NCBI GenBank assembly: GCA_907163345.1
Contig: CAJQUN010000001.1
Span: 6,820,001-6,884,000, forward strand
DNA length: 64,000 nucleotides
DNA from: Haberlea rhodopensis
Taxonomy: Eukaryota > Streptophyta > Magnoliopsida > Lamiales > Gesneriaceae
Direction: 5' to 3'
Made by a program: the position numbers and the translations under genes. The notes under the pieces are model-generated. The model worked only from the letters and a program-made list of their open reading frames with translations. It had not been told where the DNA came from and ran no database searches. This document shows positions 21,292 through 29,786 of this stretch, piece after piece. Position 1 is the stretch's first letter; every line of letters begins with the position of its first letter.

Positions 21292-22497
21292 GCTCATGAC
21301 ATACTCATTTTTTCAATTATATATATGAGTTTTAAACTAAATAACATAAGTTTGAAGTCAAAAATCCATTATTAACTTATAATTATCAAATATTTTATCG
21401 TAAAATTATCATAGACCAAACATCTCAATGATACTTTCCGGTCTTTCCCATTGTAGGAGTCCTTCCATATTAATATAGAACTTCTGTTTCCAAGGTCTTA
21501 GAACTCTACAACAATTTGATCCGGAACTGGAAGTACGATGTGTAACTGCAACATTTCATTAAAATATTTTACAATTTTTTAAGCTGCAAATCCTAAAATT
21601 GCTGTATTCAGACACCTACAACAAATACTAATTAATTCATATTTGACCATTTGAATTTGAAACAAAGCCTCCCTCCTTCGAATCAAACTACATATCCAAC
21701 AACTAACTTAAATTGTCAATCGATTATACCTCAAAGACTAAAAGAAGTTCTCTTTATTTCAGAAAATCAAAGTATCTGTGAAGCTTAAATATTTCTTTGA
21801 CTTCAATTTATCTAGTGCAACTAAATTGAAAAACTAACCAATTAAATAATGCTTATTTTCCAACATTGGGGTGTCCAATGAGAATGCAGTTGAAAGCATG
21901 TCAATGTGAATTATGGTGAAATAAAGTGATCTTAGAGATCTAGGTTTAGCATTTGGCACATCAAGAGAAATTGACAATCTCTCAAGCTTCTCCAATTTTC
22001 TGCTAGCATGACCAGAGGATAACGGCAAAAATAGAATCCAACAATTCATTCGGGAGTTCATCTTCTAGCAGCATACAATAATTGGCTACATTTATTTCTC
22101 CACAAAGAAGTCTGAGATGCAAGGAGTGTCTTACACAATTAAACCCCAAGCTTGTTAGGACTTAGGTCAATGCCATTTGTGGTCACTGCATTCGGTACAA
22201 GCCCTAAACTGAAAATAAAATACTAAAATACATACCAAAAATCAATGCCGACATAGCAATATCTATAAATTATGTGTTGTAATGTTTCTGTGATGAAAGA
22301 ATGAAGACAGTCTTGTAACTGGTGGAGCTGGAGTACATGTTGCTTATTGTGGATTGATCTGATAAACCTCATACAGCACCAGCAGGAAGGAATACTACAA
22401 TTTTAGAGAAGCAAGTACGAACGTTGCACCAGTTAAGAGGACAAATAAACAACAAACAACAAACATAAACAACCAATTTCTTGATTTTCTTGCTTAC

Positions 22498-22728
22498 ATG
22501 AGTCATATTCGGTGCGAAAACCATGGAAACGTTTCGTGCATTCATTTTGTTGAGATATTTGAGCTAAGCAACATCACTCATCAGGTTAATTGTCCAGTCC
22601 AATAGTGATGCTTCTGTTGAAGGAAGGAGACCAACAAGATTAGTGCACTCATCTTATGATTGAGCCAGTATCACTTGTTGCGGAGCAAGGGAGCCCAATA
22701 TCGCTCCAGGGAGTTACCTAAACCAAGA
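22498..22728 (-). pseudogene. RopGAP exon D (second half of RhoGAP domain)
   Basis: 231 bp between an acceptor (TGCTATTTAG) and a donor (CAT then GTAAGC). It starts with SWFR where family members read AWFRELP, runs through LGSLAPQQV, ECTNLVGLLPSTEASLLDW and TINLMSDVA, and ends NARNVSMVFAPNMTH. Three codons are stops: TAA after SWFR (where E is expected), TAA before DECTN (E expected) and TAG after SDVA (a CAG-to-TAG change would fit). Each differs from the expected codon by a single base, so the decay is recent in evolutionary terms. Confidence 0.9.
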
Positions 22729-23002
22729 CTAAATAGCAACACCGCTAAGAATTGATGAGATGCTACATAGGCTACAAACTTAATATTTTCATAAATAGAC
22801 AAACTGGTCAGATTCAAGACACAAAAATAAAAAGATGCATATTGGTATAGGTTCTTATGCCTCATCAAAAATAAGGAAACAAAAAGAAAGAAAAGCACGA
22901 ATCCTGGATGCATGGTATTTAAAGTTAGGGATTTGATTAAGTTCAATCTAGTTTAAAAGATTCTAAGCAGAATCTAAGAACAACAAAATGAAGGATCAAT
23001 AC

Positions 23003-23121
23003 CTTAATCACGCCTCCCAAGCAATGCACATCAATGTTTTCTGGAATCATCCCAATATTCAGTTGTTCCCAGACATACTCGTCCTGGCCATTCTCTAAAC
23101 TAATCCTAAAGATTCCTTCGA
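23003..23121 (-). pseudogene. RopGAP exon C (arginine-finger exon)
   Basis: 119 bp between an acceptor (CTTTTCACAG) and a donor (AAG then GTATTG). It encodes EGIFRISLENGQDEY, then VWEQLNIGMIPENIDVHCLG and GVIK. The Arg of GIFR is the arginine finger that RhoGAPs insert into the GTPase active site, and it is retained. The exon begins TC-GAA, which needs one base from exon B, but exon B ends on a full codon (AAG), so the two no longer join in frame. The frame itself is open throughout. Confidence 0.93.
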
Positions 23122-23232
23122 CTGTGAAAAGTTGAGGAGAACACACAGATATATCTAATATCTAAAAACAAATAATATAACAATTTCTGGAATTTTCCAT
23201 GTGTACTAATATATAGAAGGAAACAAAATACC

Positions 23233-23246
23233 TTCAAGCCAGCTTG
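23233..23246 (-). pseudogene. RopGAP exon B, 3' piece
   Basis: The last 14 bases of exon B (ending GGCTTGAAG) before the donor GTATTTTG. It is cut from its 5' piece by the copia element 23252-28162. Together with 28163-28263 it restores a 115-bp exon ending in SQAGLK, as expected before EGIFRI. Confidence 0.85.
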
Positions 23247-23251
23247 CGAGT

Positions 23252-23468
23252 GTTAAAATTGGATATTTGGTATAATTTTCTCTCTTTCATTCATCTTGTG
23301 AATATTACAGAATATATATACAAGAAACCAAATCATATGGGATCATATCTAATCCCATAATATTGGTATAAAATCTACTTACCTAAACTAAGAGATTTTA
23401 TACAATCTTGAGATTCATACAATCAATTATCTCCTATTCTTTGGGGATTCTAATGACTCATGCTAACA
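23252..23468 (-). repeat. 3' LTR of Copia-1
   Basis: 217 bp; ends TGTTAGCATGAG and CCAATTTTAACA in minus orientation. Confidence 0.95.
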
Positions 23469-23475
23469 CCCCTCC

Positions 23476-25254
23476 TCAAGTTGGTGCATAGATGTCTTGA
23501 ACACCCAACTTGACAAGAGAGTCATAAAAATCTTTGCTTGATACTGCTTTTGTTAATATATCTGCCAATTGGTCCTCAGATTTGACAAATGGAAAACGGA
23601 TAATCTTTTCCTCTAAATTCTGTTTGATGAAGTGTTTGTCTATTTCCACGTGTTTGGTCCGGTCATGCTGCACAGGGTTCTGTGAGATGTCAATGGCAGC
23701 TTTGTTGTCACAAAATAGTTCCATTTCTTGAGTAGGACCGTAACCAATTTCAGTTAGTAGTCTCCTAAGCCATAACATCTCGCAAAGTCCTTTAGCTAAG
23801 CCCCTAAACTCTGCCTCAGCACTAGACAATGCCACCACATTCTGTTTTTTGCTTCTCCACGTGACTAAGTTTCCTCCTACGAATGTGAAGTATCCCGAAG
23901 TGGATTTTCTATCTAGAATGGAACCTGCCCAATCAGCATCCGTGTACCCTTCAACCTTCAAGTGATCATGTTTTGAGAACATCAGTCCTTTTCCTGGAAA
24001 AGACTTTAAGTAGCGAAGTATCCTCATCACTGCCTCCATATGCTCTTCACTTGGATTATGCATGAATTGGCTTACTACGCTAACAGCATATGCAATATCT
24101 GGGCGGGTATGAGACAAGTAGATGAGCTTTCCTACCAACCTTTGGTATCTTCCCTTGTTTGTAGGCACTTGGTCTTTTGATTCAGTGAGTCTGTGATTCT
24201 GAATTATAGGGGTATCCGCAGGCTTGCATTCTAGTAATCCAACTTCAGACAGTAGATCCAACACGTACTTTCTTTGGGACAAGAATAATCCTTGCTTTGA
24301 TCTTGCCACCTCTATTCCCAAGAAGTACTTTAGGCCTCCCAGATTTTTCATCTCAAAGTCCGCCGAGAGTTTTAATTGTAGCCTTGAGATTTCTTCAGTG
24401 TCATCTCCTGTGATAATCATGTCATCCACATACACAATTAAAGCTGTTACCTTGCCATGGTGGTGTTTCAAGAAGAGTGTATGGTCTGCATTACTTTGTT
24501 GGAATCCATATCCTTTCATTGCTGAACTAAATCGCCCAAACCACGCCCGAGGTGACTGTTTCAATCCATACAATGCTTTTTCCAATTTGCACACCATTGT
24601 GGCGCTGGGGGTTGATGTACATCCTGGTGGGATGTCCATATACACCTCTTCTTCGAGATCACCATGGAGAAATGCATTTTTTACATCGAGTTGCAATAAT
24701 GGCCAATCCAAATTCACGGCCAGTGACAATAATACTCGGACAGTGTTTAGTTTTGCAACCGGTGAAAAAGTCTCACTATAATCTATGCCATATGTTTGTG
24801 TGAAGCCTTTTGCTACGAGCCTTGCCTTGTACCTATCAATAGATCCATCGGTATTATATTTAATCGAGAACACCCATTTGCATCCTACTATCTTCTTCCC
24901 TTCAGGTTTTGCTATCAATCTCCATGTGTTGTTTCTTTGCAAGGCTTCCAATTCCTCTTTTATGGCATGTGCCCATTTAGGATTGGTCATGGCATATTCC
25001 ACACTTGTTGGAATATGATGAGATGATAGGGTTTGAGCGAAGTTCTTGATGGTCTCGGGTAACTGCTCAGTGGAGACATAGTGTGCTATGGGATATTTGG
25101 TTTTCCTGGCTTCAGTCTCAGGGGAATACCTATTTGGAGGTTTCCCACGATTTTGCCTGAAAGGTAATGTATATTCCAGAGAGATATGTTCGTTAGTGAT
25201 AGATGGGGAAATAATAGGAGAACTTACCTCAGGAGAATTCTCAGTAGAAGACAC
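23476..25254 (-). CDS. Copia-1 RT and RNase H
   Basis: 592 codons (GTG-initiated as an open frame; in the intact element it is simply the continuation of the 25290-27836 frame). RT spans residues about 90-330 with WVFSIKYNTDGS, the FLHGDLEEEVYM block, YGLKQSPRAWFGRF and the catalytic YVDDMIITGD. RNase H follows with GYTDADWAGS, SSAEAEF, DNKAAI and HIEIDKHFI-like ends (here HVEIDKHFIK). It makes and processes the cDNA. The full domain set is present without internal stops. The reading frame ends just inside the element before the polypurine tract. Confidence 0.95.
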   Translation of the reverse strand: MSSTENSPEVSSPIISPSITNEHISLEYTLPFRQNRGKPPNRYSPETEARKTKYPIAHYVSTEQLPETIKNFAQTLSSHHIPTSVEYAMTNPKWAHAIKEELEALQRNNTWRLIAKPEGKKIVGCKWVFSIKYNTDGSIDRYKARLVAKGFTQTYGIDYSETFSPVAKLNTVRVLLSLAVNLDWPLLQLDVKNAFLHGDLEEEVYMDIPPGCTSTPSATMVCKLEKALYGLKQSPRAWFGRFSSAMKGYGFQQSNADHTLFLKHHHGKVTALIVYVDDMIITGDDTEEISRLQLKLSADFEMKNLGGLKYFLGIEVARSKQGLFLSQRKYVLDLLSEVGLLECKPADTPIIQNHRLTESKDQVPTNKGRYQRLVGKLIYLSHTRPDIAYAVSVVSQFMHNPSEEHMEAVMRILRYLKSFPGKGLMFSKHDHLKVEGYTDADWAGSILDRKSTSGYFTFVGGNLVTWRSKKQNVVALSSAEAEFRGLAKGLCEMLWLRRLLTEIGYGPTQEMELFCDNKAAIDISQNPVQHDRTKHVEIDKHFIKQNLEEKIIRFPFVKSEDQLADILTKAVSSKDFYDSLVKLGVQDIYAPT

Positions 25255-25289
25255 GGGTATGGTGAGAAGAGAGGGGTCTTGATCCTCAG

Positions 25290-27836
25290 TCAGTGTTTCC
25301 TAGAGGTTTCTTCATGCTGCATTGTTTCTACTGTGCTTCTTCCAATCTCGAGTTCGGGTTCGGACATAGGAGGTGTAGTAGGTCCTCCCATTAGCCACCT
25401 TAGGTCATCACTTGCATGCTCCCCCTGGGGAACTGAGGTGGATAAGTGAGGGGAGAAGTATGGTTCTGATTCAAGAAAGGTAACATCCATGGTGATGTAT
25501 GTTTTTCGAGTGGTAGGATCAAAACATTTATACCCCTTCTGTCGTAATCCATAGCCCAAGAACATACATCGTACTGCACATGGATCAAGTTTGGTACGTT
25601 GGGATTTGGGGGTGTGAACAAAGACAGTACATCCAAAGATTCGAGGTGGGATCATAAGTATAGTGGGTAGTTGAACGTGAGAGGAAAGTACTTGTAGAGG
25701 GGTTTGAAATTGCAACACTTTGGATGGCATGCGGTTGAGCAAGTAAACAGAAGCTGCTACGGCATCATCCCAAAAGGTTTTTTGGACATTGGAGCCAAGT
25801 AAGAGTGCACGAGCTGTCTCGAGTATGTGTCGATTTTTTCGCTCAGCCACACCATTTTGTTGTGGTGTATGGGAGCAAGAAGTTTCATGAAGAAGTCCGT
25901 ATTGGTGAAAATATGTACGGAACTGATGATTGATAAACTCGCCACCATTATCAGACCTTAGGATTCGAATGTTGGCAGAGTATTGTGTTCGAACCATGAC
26001 ATGAAAAGTTTGAAAAATTGAAAACACTTCGTTCTTGCTTTTCATGGGATAAAGCCATGTCATGCTTGTGCAATCATCCACGAAAATCACAAACCACCGA
26101 TTACCAGAGAGTGTAATACTAGGGGACGGTCCCCACACATCGGAATGTATCAATGCAAAAGGAGTAATACTTTTATTCAAACTCACTTGATAAGTAGCCC
26201 TATGGCTTTTAGCCAAAACACAAATGTCACACTTAAATTCAACATGATGTAATGAAAGAAATAAGTTTGGAAATAAGTGTCTTAGATAACCAAATGATGG
26301 GTGTCCAAGACGACGATGCCACAGCCAGATTTCTCGTTCCTGATCACTAAGATGATGACTGGTATAATATGTTGTTCCTTGGCAGCCATTGTCTAAGTAA
26401 TATAGTCCCCCTCTCTTAGTACCACGCCCAATAATCTTCTTGCTCAGAACCTCCTGAAAAAGGCAAAACATTGGGTATATCAGTAAGGTACAATTGAGTT
26501 CCTTAGTGATTTGGCTCACAGATAGTAGTTTAGTAGATAATGATGGAACAAGAAGAGTATGAGAGAGTGAGAGGGACGGTGATAAGGCTACTGTCCCAGC
26601 CCCTATAACCGGGTACGTCACACCATTGGCGTTTGCAATACTGGTTCTTCGTGGTTGAGTAAAGTTTAAGAAGTCGGTTGGATCAAACGTCATATGGTCA
26701 GTGGCACCAGAGTCAATAATCCATCCATTAGTGTTCCCAGTTCCAGAATTATACAAGCCATGGCCAAGGTTACCTTGATCTGTTGGTATGTGTAATTCGT
26801 CACAGGGAATGAGAGATAAATATGGCTCAGATGTGGCCATAGCAGCTTTTCCCGATGCAGTCCCTGGTTTGGTAGGATCCTTCTTCTTCTTGGCTTGTAG
26901 TTCATGCCACCAATCTGGATACCCATGTAATTTAAAACATGAGTCTTGGCTATGTTTGTTCCCCCCACAATGCGTGCATTTGATACCAGTTTGTGGTCCC
27001 TTTTGTTTTGTAGTAGTATGGTGGTTCCCATTTGCCAAGGTGAGTTGTTGTCCATGGTTCCAGCCTTTAGTGGCCATTACCGCACCGTTAGACATGGGTT
27101 CTCCTTCAGAGCTCATGACAGCTTGGCGAGTATCTTCCCGTCGAACATGTGCGTATGCTTGTTCAACAGTGGGAAATGGTTTTAGCTGGAGTACGTCGCT
27201 TCGTATATGATCAAGTCTGTCGTCCAAGCCATCCAGAAAGATGTAAACTCTTTCTTCTTGTAACAAATCATTCAGTTTTTTTATATCGTAAACACATTGC
27301 ATAGGATTGGGACGACGAAAATCAATCTCACGCCATAGTCCTTGCAATGTATTGTAATATTTTTCGATAGATCCGCCTCCTTGTCGCATCCTTGCAACCC
27401 GACGCCGGAGCTCATATACCTGTGAGGTATCCATGCCATCAAAATAAGTTGTTGCAATCGAGTCCCATACCTGTTGTGCAGTAGGAAACCGAATGAAATT
27501 CGGGACCAAAGATTGGTCCAAGGAATTAATTATCCATCCTTTTACTATGGCATTTTCGGTGCGCCATCTGCGAAATTCAGGGGTTGTTTCAGAAGGTGGA
27601 GGGAGATCACCATTGATATATCCCAACTTGTCCTTCCCTGATATGTACATCTCAGTTACCTGAGACCAAAGACCATAATTGGATCCATCCAATTTAATGG
27701 TAAGCGGTATAGTAGATTGATCGAAGGTTTGCGATATGGGTTGAACCTTGGATAAGGCCTCTGTCATCTTAGCTGTAAGATCGTCGATGATGTTGGCAGC
27801 GTTTGGTTGGGTTATCAACTCGGTGGAGTCAGTCAT
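25290..27836 (-). CDS. Copia-1 gag, protease and integrase
   Basis: 848 codons from the ATG at 27836 (MTDSTELITQ), 45 bases after the primer site. Order: gag with the SNYGLWSQVTEMYI segment (residues about 55-230), zinc knuckle CTHCGGNKHSQDSC (about 290), protease active site WIIDSGATDHM (about 375), GAG-pre-integrase HRRLGHPSF, integrase core LIHSDVWGP, LRSDNGGEFIN and TPQQNGVAERKNR (the D,D-35-E residues), then the RIFGC and KCMFLGY-type tail. It ends at TGA (25290-25292), two bases out of phase with the RT frame, so a single frame break splits a 1440-residue polyprotein. Confidence 0.95.
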   Translation of the reverse strand: MTDSTELITQPNAANIIDDLTAKMTEALSKVQPISQTFDQSTIPLTIKLDGSNYGLWSQVTEMYISGKDKLGYINGDLPPPSETTPEFRRWRTENAIVKGWIINSLDQSLVPNFIRFPTAQQVWDSIATTYFDGMDTSQVYELRRRVARMRQGGGSIEKYYNTLQGLWREIDFRRPNPMQCVYDIKKLNDLLQEERVYIFLDGLDDRLDHIRSDVLQLKPFPTVEQAYAHVRREDTRQAVMSSEGEPMSNGAVMATKGWNHGQQLTLANGNHHTTTKQKGPQTGIKCTHCGGNKHSQDSCFKLHGYPDWWHELQAKKKKDPTKPGTASGKAAMATSEPYLSLIPCDELHIPTDQGNLGHGLYNSGTGNTNGWIIDSGATDHMTFDPTDFLNFTQPRRTSIANANGVTYPVIGAGTVALSPSLSLSHTLLVPSLSTKLLSVSQITKELNCTLLIYPMFCLFQEVLSKKIIGRGTKRGGLYYLDNGCQGTTYYTSHHLSDQEREIWLWHRRLGHPSFGYLRHLFPNLFLSLHHVEFKCDICVLAKSHRATYQVSLNKSITPFALIHSDVWGPSPSITLSGNRWFVIFVDDCTSMTWLYPMKSKNEVFSIFQTFHVMVRTQYSANIRILRSDNGGEFINHQFRTYFHQYGLLHETSCSHTPQQNGVAERKNRHILETARALLLGSNVQKTFWDDAVAASVYLLNRMPSKVLQFQTPLQVLSSHVQLPTILMIPPRIFGCTVFVHTPKSQRTKLDPCAVRCMFLGYGLRQKGYKCFDPTTRKTYITMDVTFLESEPYFSPHLSTSVPQGEHASDDLRWLMGGPTTPPMSEPELEIGRSTVETMQHEETSRKH

Positions 27837-27880
27837 GGTTTTGAATGTTCTTTATTAAATTAAAGAGAATTCATAACCAT

Positions 27881-27892
27881 GCTCTGATACCA
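27881..27892 (-). other. Primer-binding site (tRNA-Met) of Copia-1
   Basis: Minus strand TGGTATCAGAGC directly adjoining the 5' LTR. Confidence 0.9.
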
Positions 27893-28162
27893 TGTTAAAA
27901 TTGGATATTTGGTATAATTTTCTCTCTTTCATTCATCTTGTGAATATTACAGAATATATATACAAGAAACCAAATCATATGGGATCATATCTAATCCCAT
28001 AATATTGGTATAAAATCTACTTACCATCATATGGGATCATATCTAATCCCATAATATTGGTATAAAATCTACTTACCTAAACTAAGAGATTTTATACAAT
28101 CTTGAGATTCATACAATCAATTATCTCCTATTCTTTGGGGATTCTAATGACTCATGCTAAAA
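27893..28162 (-). repeat. 5' LTR of Copia-1 with internal duplication
   Basis: 270 bp. It matches the 3' LTR except for a 52-bp tandem duplication (second copy about 28024-28075, starting CATCATATGGGATC) and an outer end reading CTAAAA instead of CTAACA. Confidence 0.95.
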
Positions 28163-28263
28163 GCGAGTACCAGCGTCTTTGCATCATCAAAAGTATAGTC
28201 GGAATGTAATTACCTCTGGAGTCAAAACATAGCCGCATCGACTCCCTTGAAACCCCGAAAACA
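28163..28263 (-). pseudogene. RopGAP exon B, 5' piece
   Basis: 101 bp after an acceptor (ACAATACAAG). The first T completes a Ser codon started by exon A. It reads VFGVSRESMRLCFDSRGN and then YIPTILLMMQRRWYS, the block that precedes the RhoGAP domain and its first helix in plant RopGAPs. Open in frame. The insertion point of Copia-1 lies inside the codons after RRWY. Confidence 0.92.
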
Positions 28264-28649
28264 CTTGTATTGTACAAAGTATTGTCTAATTAAAGTCGGT
28301 CTAATGGAATAATCTTAGGTATTGTCTGCTATTCTCGCATTGTTCATATAATTTATAAACTCATCACTTGTAGAAGATATAAAATCTTAATACATTCACA
28401 GATGAGAGAAGAAAATAGTCCACAACCTCCCTTGTGATTTCTTTGGAAAACAAGCAAATTCATAAGCTCAAGAGATGTTAAGAAATCAGAGCTTTCCAAC
28501 AATTCAATAGTGTTGGATTTCCAATTACTAATTTCCGATGGTCCATTTTAACTAAAAACCATAATCACATTGTTATCTTAACTTCACATCTAAATTACAG
28601 CAAGCTTTGCCAAATTTAGAAAGAATTTTTTTTCAAAGTTGCACATAAA
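28264..28649 (-). other. RopGAP intron sequence
   Basis: A/T-rich, with no frame or repeat recognised. It lies between exon B and Copia-2 and would be part of the A-B intron. Confidence 0.6.
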
Positions 28650-29044
28650 TGTTGACTAGCTGTCCTCATTAATGAGGGCAGCTGGTTGTTGGCGGATGGG
28701 AAGATGGCGGTTGGTGGATATGCATTTAATGCACATCTTCAACTCTATAAATAGAGCTCTTCTGATTACATTTCATTCATTCCATTTCAAAGTGTTCTCT
28801 CATATCTCTACATTTGAGTGTGTATTCTATAATATTTGTGAGGTAGTTTTCTCCTATATTGAGAGTGTTGTTCTCTTTGAAAGATAGAGAGAGGTTGTAA
28901 CCCACAAAATATTATAGTGAAATCTTTTCATCTTGCCCGTGGTTTTTACCCTAATTTTAAGGGTTTTCCACGTAAATTCTGGTGTCCATTTTATTCTTCA
29001 TTTTTGCTATTTTCTATCCCATGTTGCCGCACCTGGGGCCAACA
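28650..29044 (+). repeat. 5' LTR of Copia-2
   Basis: 395 bp, TGTTGACTAG...GGCCAACA. It contains a clear TATA box, CTCTATAAATAGAGC, at 28742-28756. Confidence 0.95.
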
Positions 29045-29046
29045 AG

Positions 29047-29058
29047 TGGTATCAGAGC
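29047..29058 (+). other. Primer-binding site (tRNA-Met) of Copia-2
   Basis: TGGTATCAGAGC two bases after the 5' LTR. Confidence 0.9.
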
Positions 29059-29180
29059 CTCGTTGTAAAAATCTTAAAAATTCTAAGTATGCTCTGTGGT
29101 TGCAGCCTTGACTGATCTTCCACATCAGAAAAGTTTTTTTGAGATATTTTTTTTATTGAGGCAATTTTATTGTTGTCGGA

Positions 29181-29786
29181 ATGGCGGCACGGTTCGAGAT
29201 CGAAAAATTCAACGGAAGTAATTTCATGTTGTGGAAAATGAAGATGCAAGCAGTTCTACGAAAAGATCGTTGCTTGGCGGCTATTGGAGATAGGCCGAAG
29301 GAGGGCATGTACGATGAAAAGTGGAATGAGATGAACGGTAATGCTATTGCTAATTTGCATCTTGCTCTAGCAGATGGGGTATTGTCAAGTATCGCAGAAA
29401 TAACAAATGCAAAAGATATTTGGGATACTTTGACAAACCTGTACGAGGCCAAGTCACTACACAACAAGATTTTCTTAAAAAGAAGGCTTTATACTCTTCG
29501 GATGTCGGAATCCACATCGGTGACTGACCATATCAATACCTTGAATACTCTATTTGCCCAGCTCACTTCTTTGGGGCATAAAATAGAGGAAGTTGAACGT
29601 GCGGAGCTTCTACTTCAAAGTCTACCGGATTCATACGATCAACTCATCATCAATCTGACCAACAATGTCACTAATGATATGTTAGTCTTCAATAATGTTG
29701 CAGCCGCGGTTCTTGAAGAAGAAAGTAGGCGCAAGAACAAGGAAGATAGGTTGGCAAGTTCAAAGCATGCAGAGGCTTTGGGATGA
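29181..29786 (+). CDS. Copia-2 gag, N-terminal part
   Basis: 201 codons from MAARFEIEKFNGSNF, the usual gag start of Tnt1-type elements about 120 bases after the primer site. It has the UBN2-type gag domain (LWKMKMQAVLRKD, DIWDTLTNLYEAKS, LLQSLPDSYDQLI). The frame is lost at residue about 200 after KHAEALG, where one base seems to be missing, so the zinc knuckle lies in the next frame (29783 on). Confidence 0.92.
   Translation: MAARFEIEKFNGSNFMLWKMKMQAVLRKDRCLAAIGDRPKEGMYDEKWNEMNGNAIANLHLALADGVLSSIAEITNAKDIWDTLTNLYEAKSLHNKIFLKRRLYTLRMSESTSVTDHINTLNTLFAQLTSLGHKIEEVERAELLLQSLPDSYDQLIINLTNNVTNDMLVFNNVAAAVLEEESRRKNKEDRLASSKHAEALG

Larger units (their letters stand above)
18648..22497. other. Gene-free stretch between Tekay-like element and RopGAP remnant
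   Basis: No supported protein gene. It holds a 50-bp tandem duplication (18771-18873), a long TA microsatellite (18875-18942), a second TA tract (19682-19706), a 13-bp perfect inverted repeat (20051-20107) and a tRNA-like sequence (21224-21291). The minus strand of 19000-19340 is pyrimidine-rich and resembles a transcript 3' end, but no family could be recognised. 22060-22490 probably contained the last RopGAP exons, now unrecognisable. Confidence 0.45.
23252..28162 (-). mobile_element. Ty1/copia element, RE1/Ale-like (Copia-1), inserted in RopGAP exon B
   Basis: 4.9-kb minus-strand element with short LTRs (23252-23468 and 27893-28162), tRNA-Met primer site touching the 5' LTR (27881-27892), a purine tract (23469-23480), gag-protease-integrase and RT-RNase H. 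Target duplication gcgag at 23247-23251 and 28163-28167. Apart from a 52-bp tandem duplication in the 5' LTR and one base at its end, the LTRs look identical, so the insertion is very young. The small LTRs, the gag type and the pol sequence resemble Arabidopsis RE1 and relatives. Coding is split once, near 25255-25290. Confidence 0.95.

Noticed and set aside
21834..22061. 75-codon minus-strand frame with leucine-rich spacing (KLEKLERLSISLDVPNAKPR)
   Set aside because: Looks vaguely like an F-box/LRR fragment, but no splice borders, partner exons or firm motif were found.
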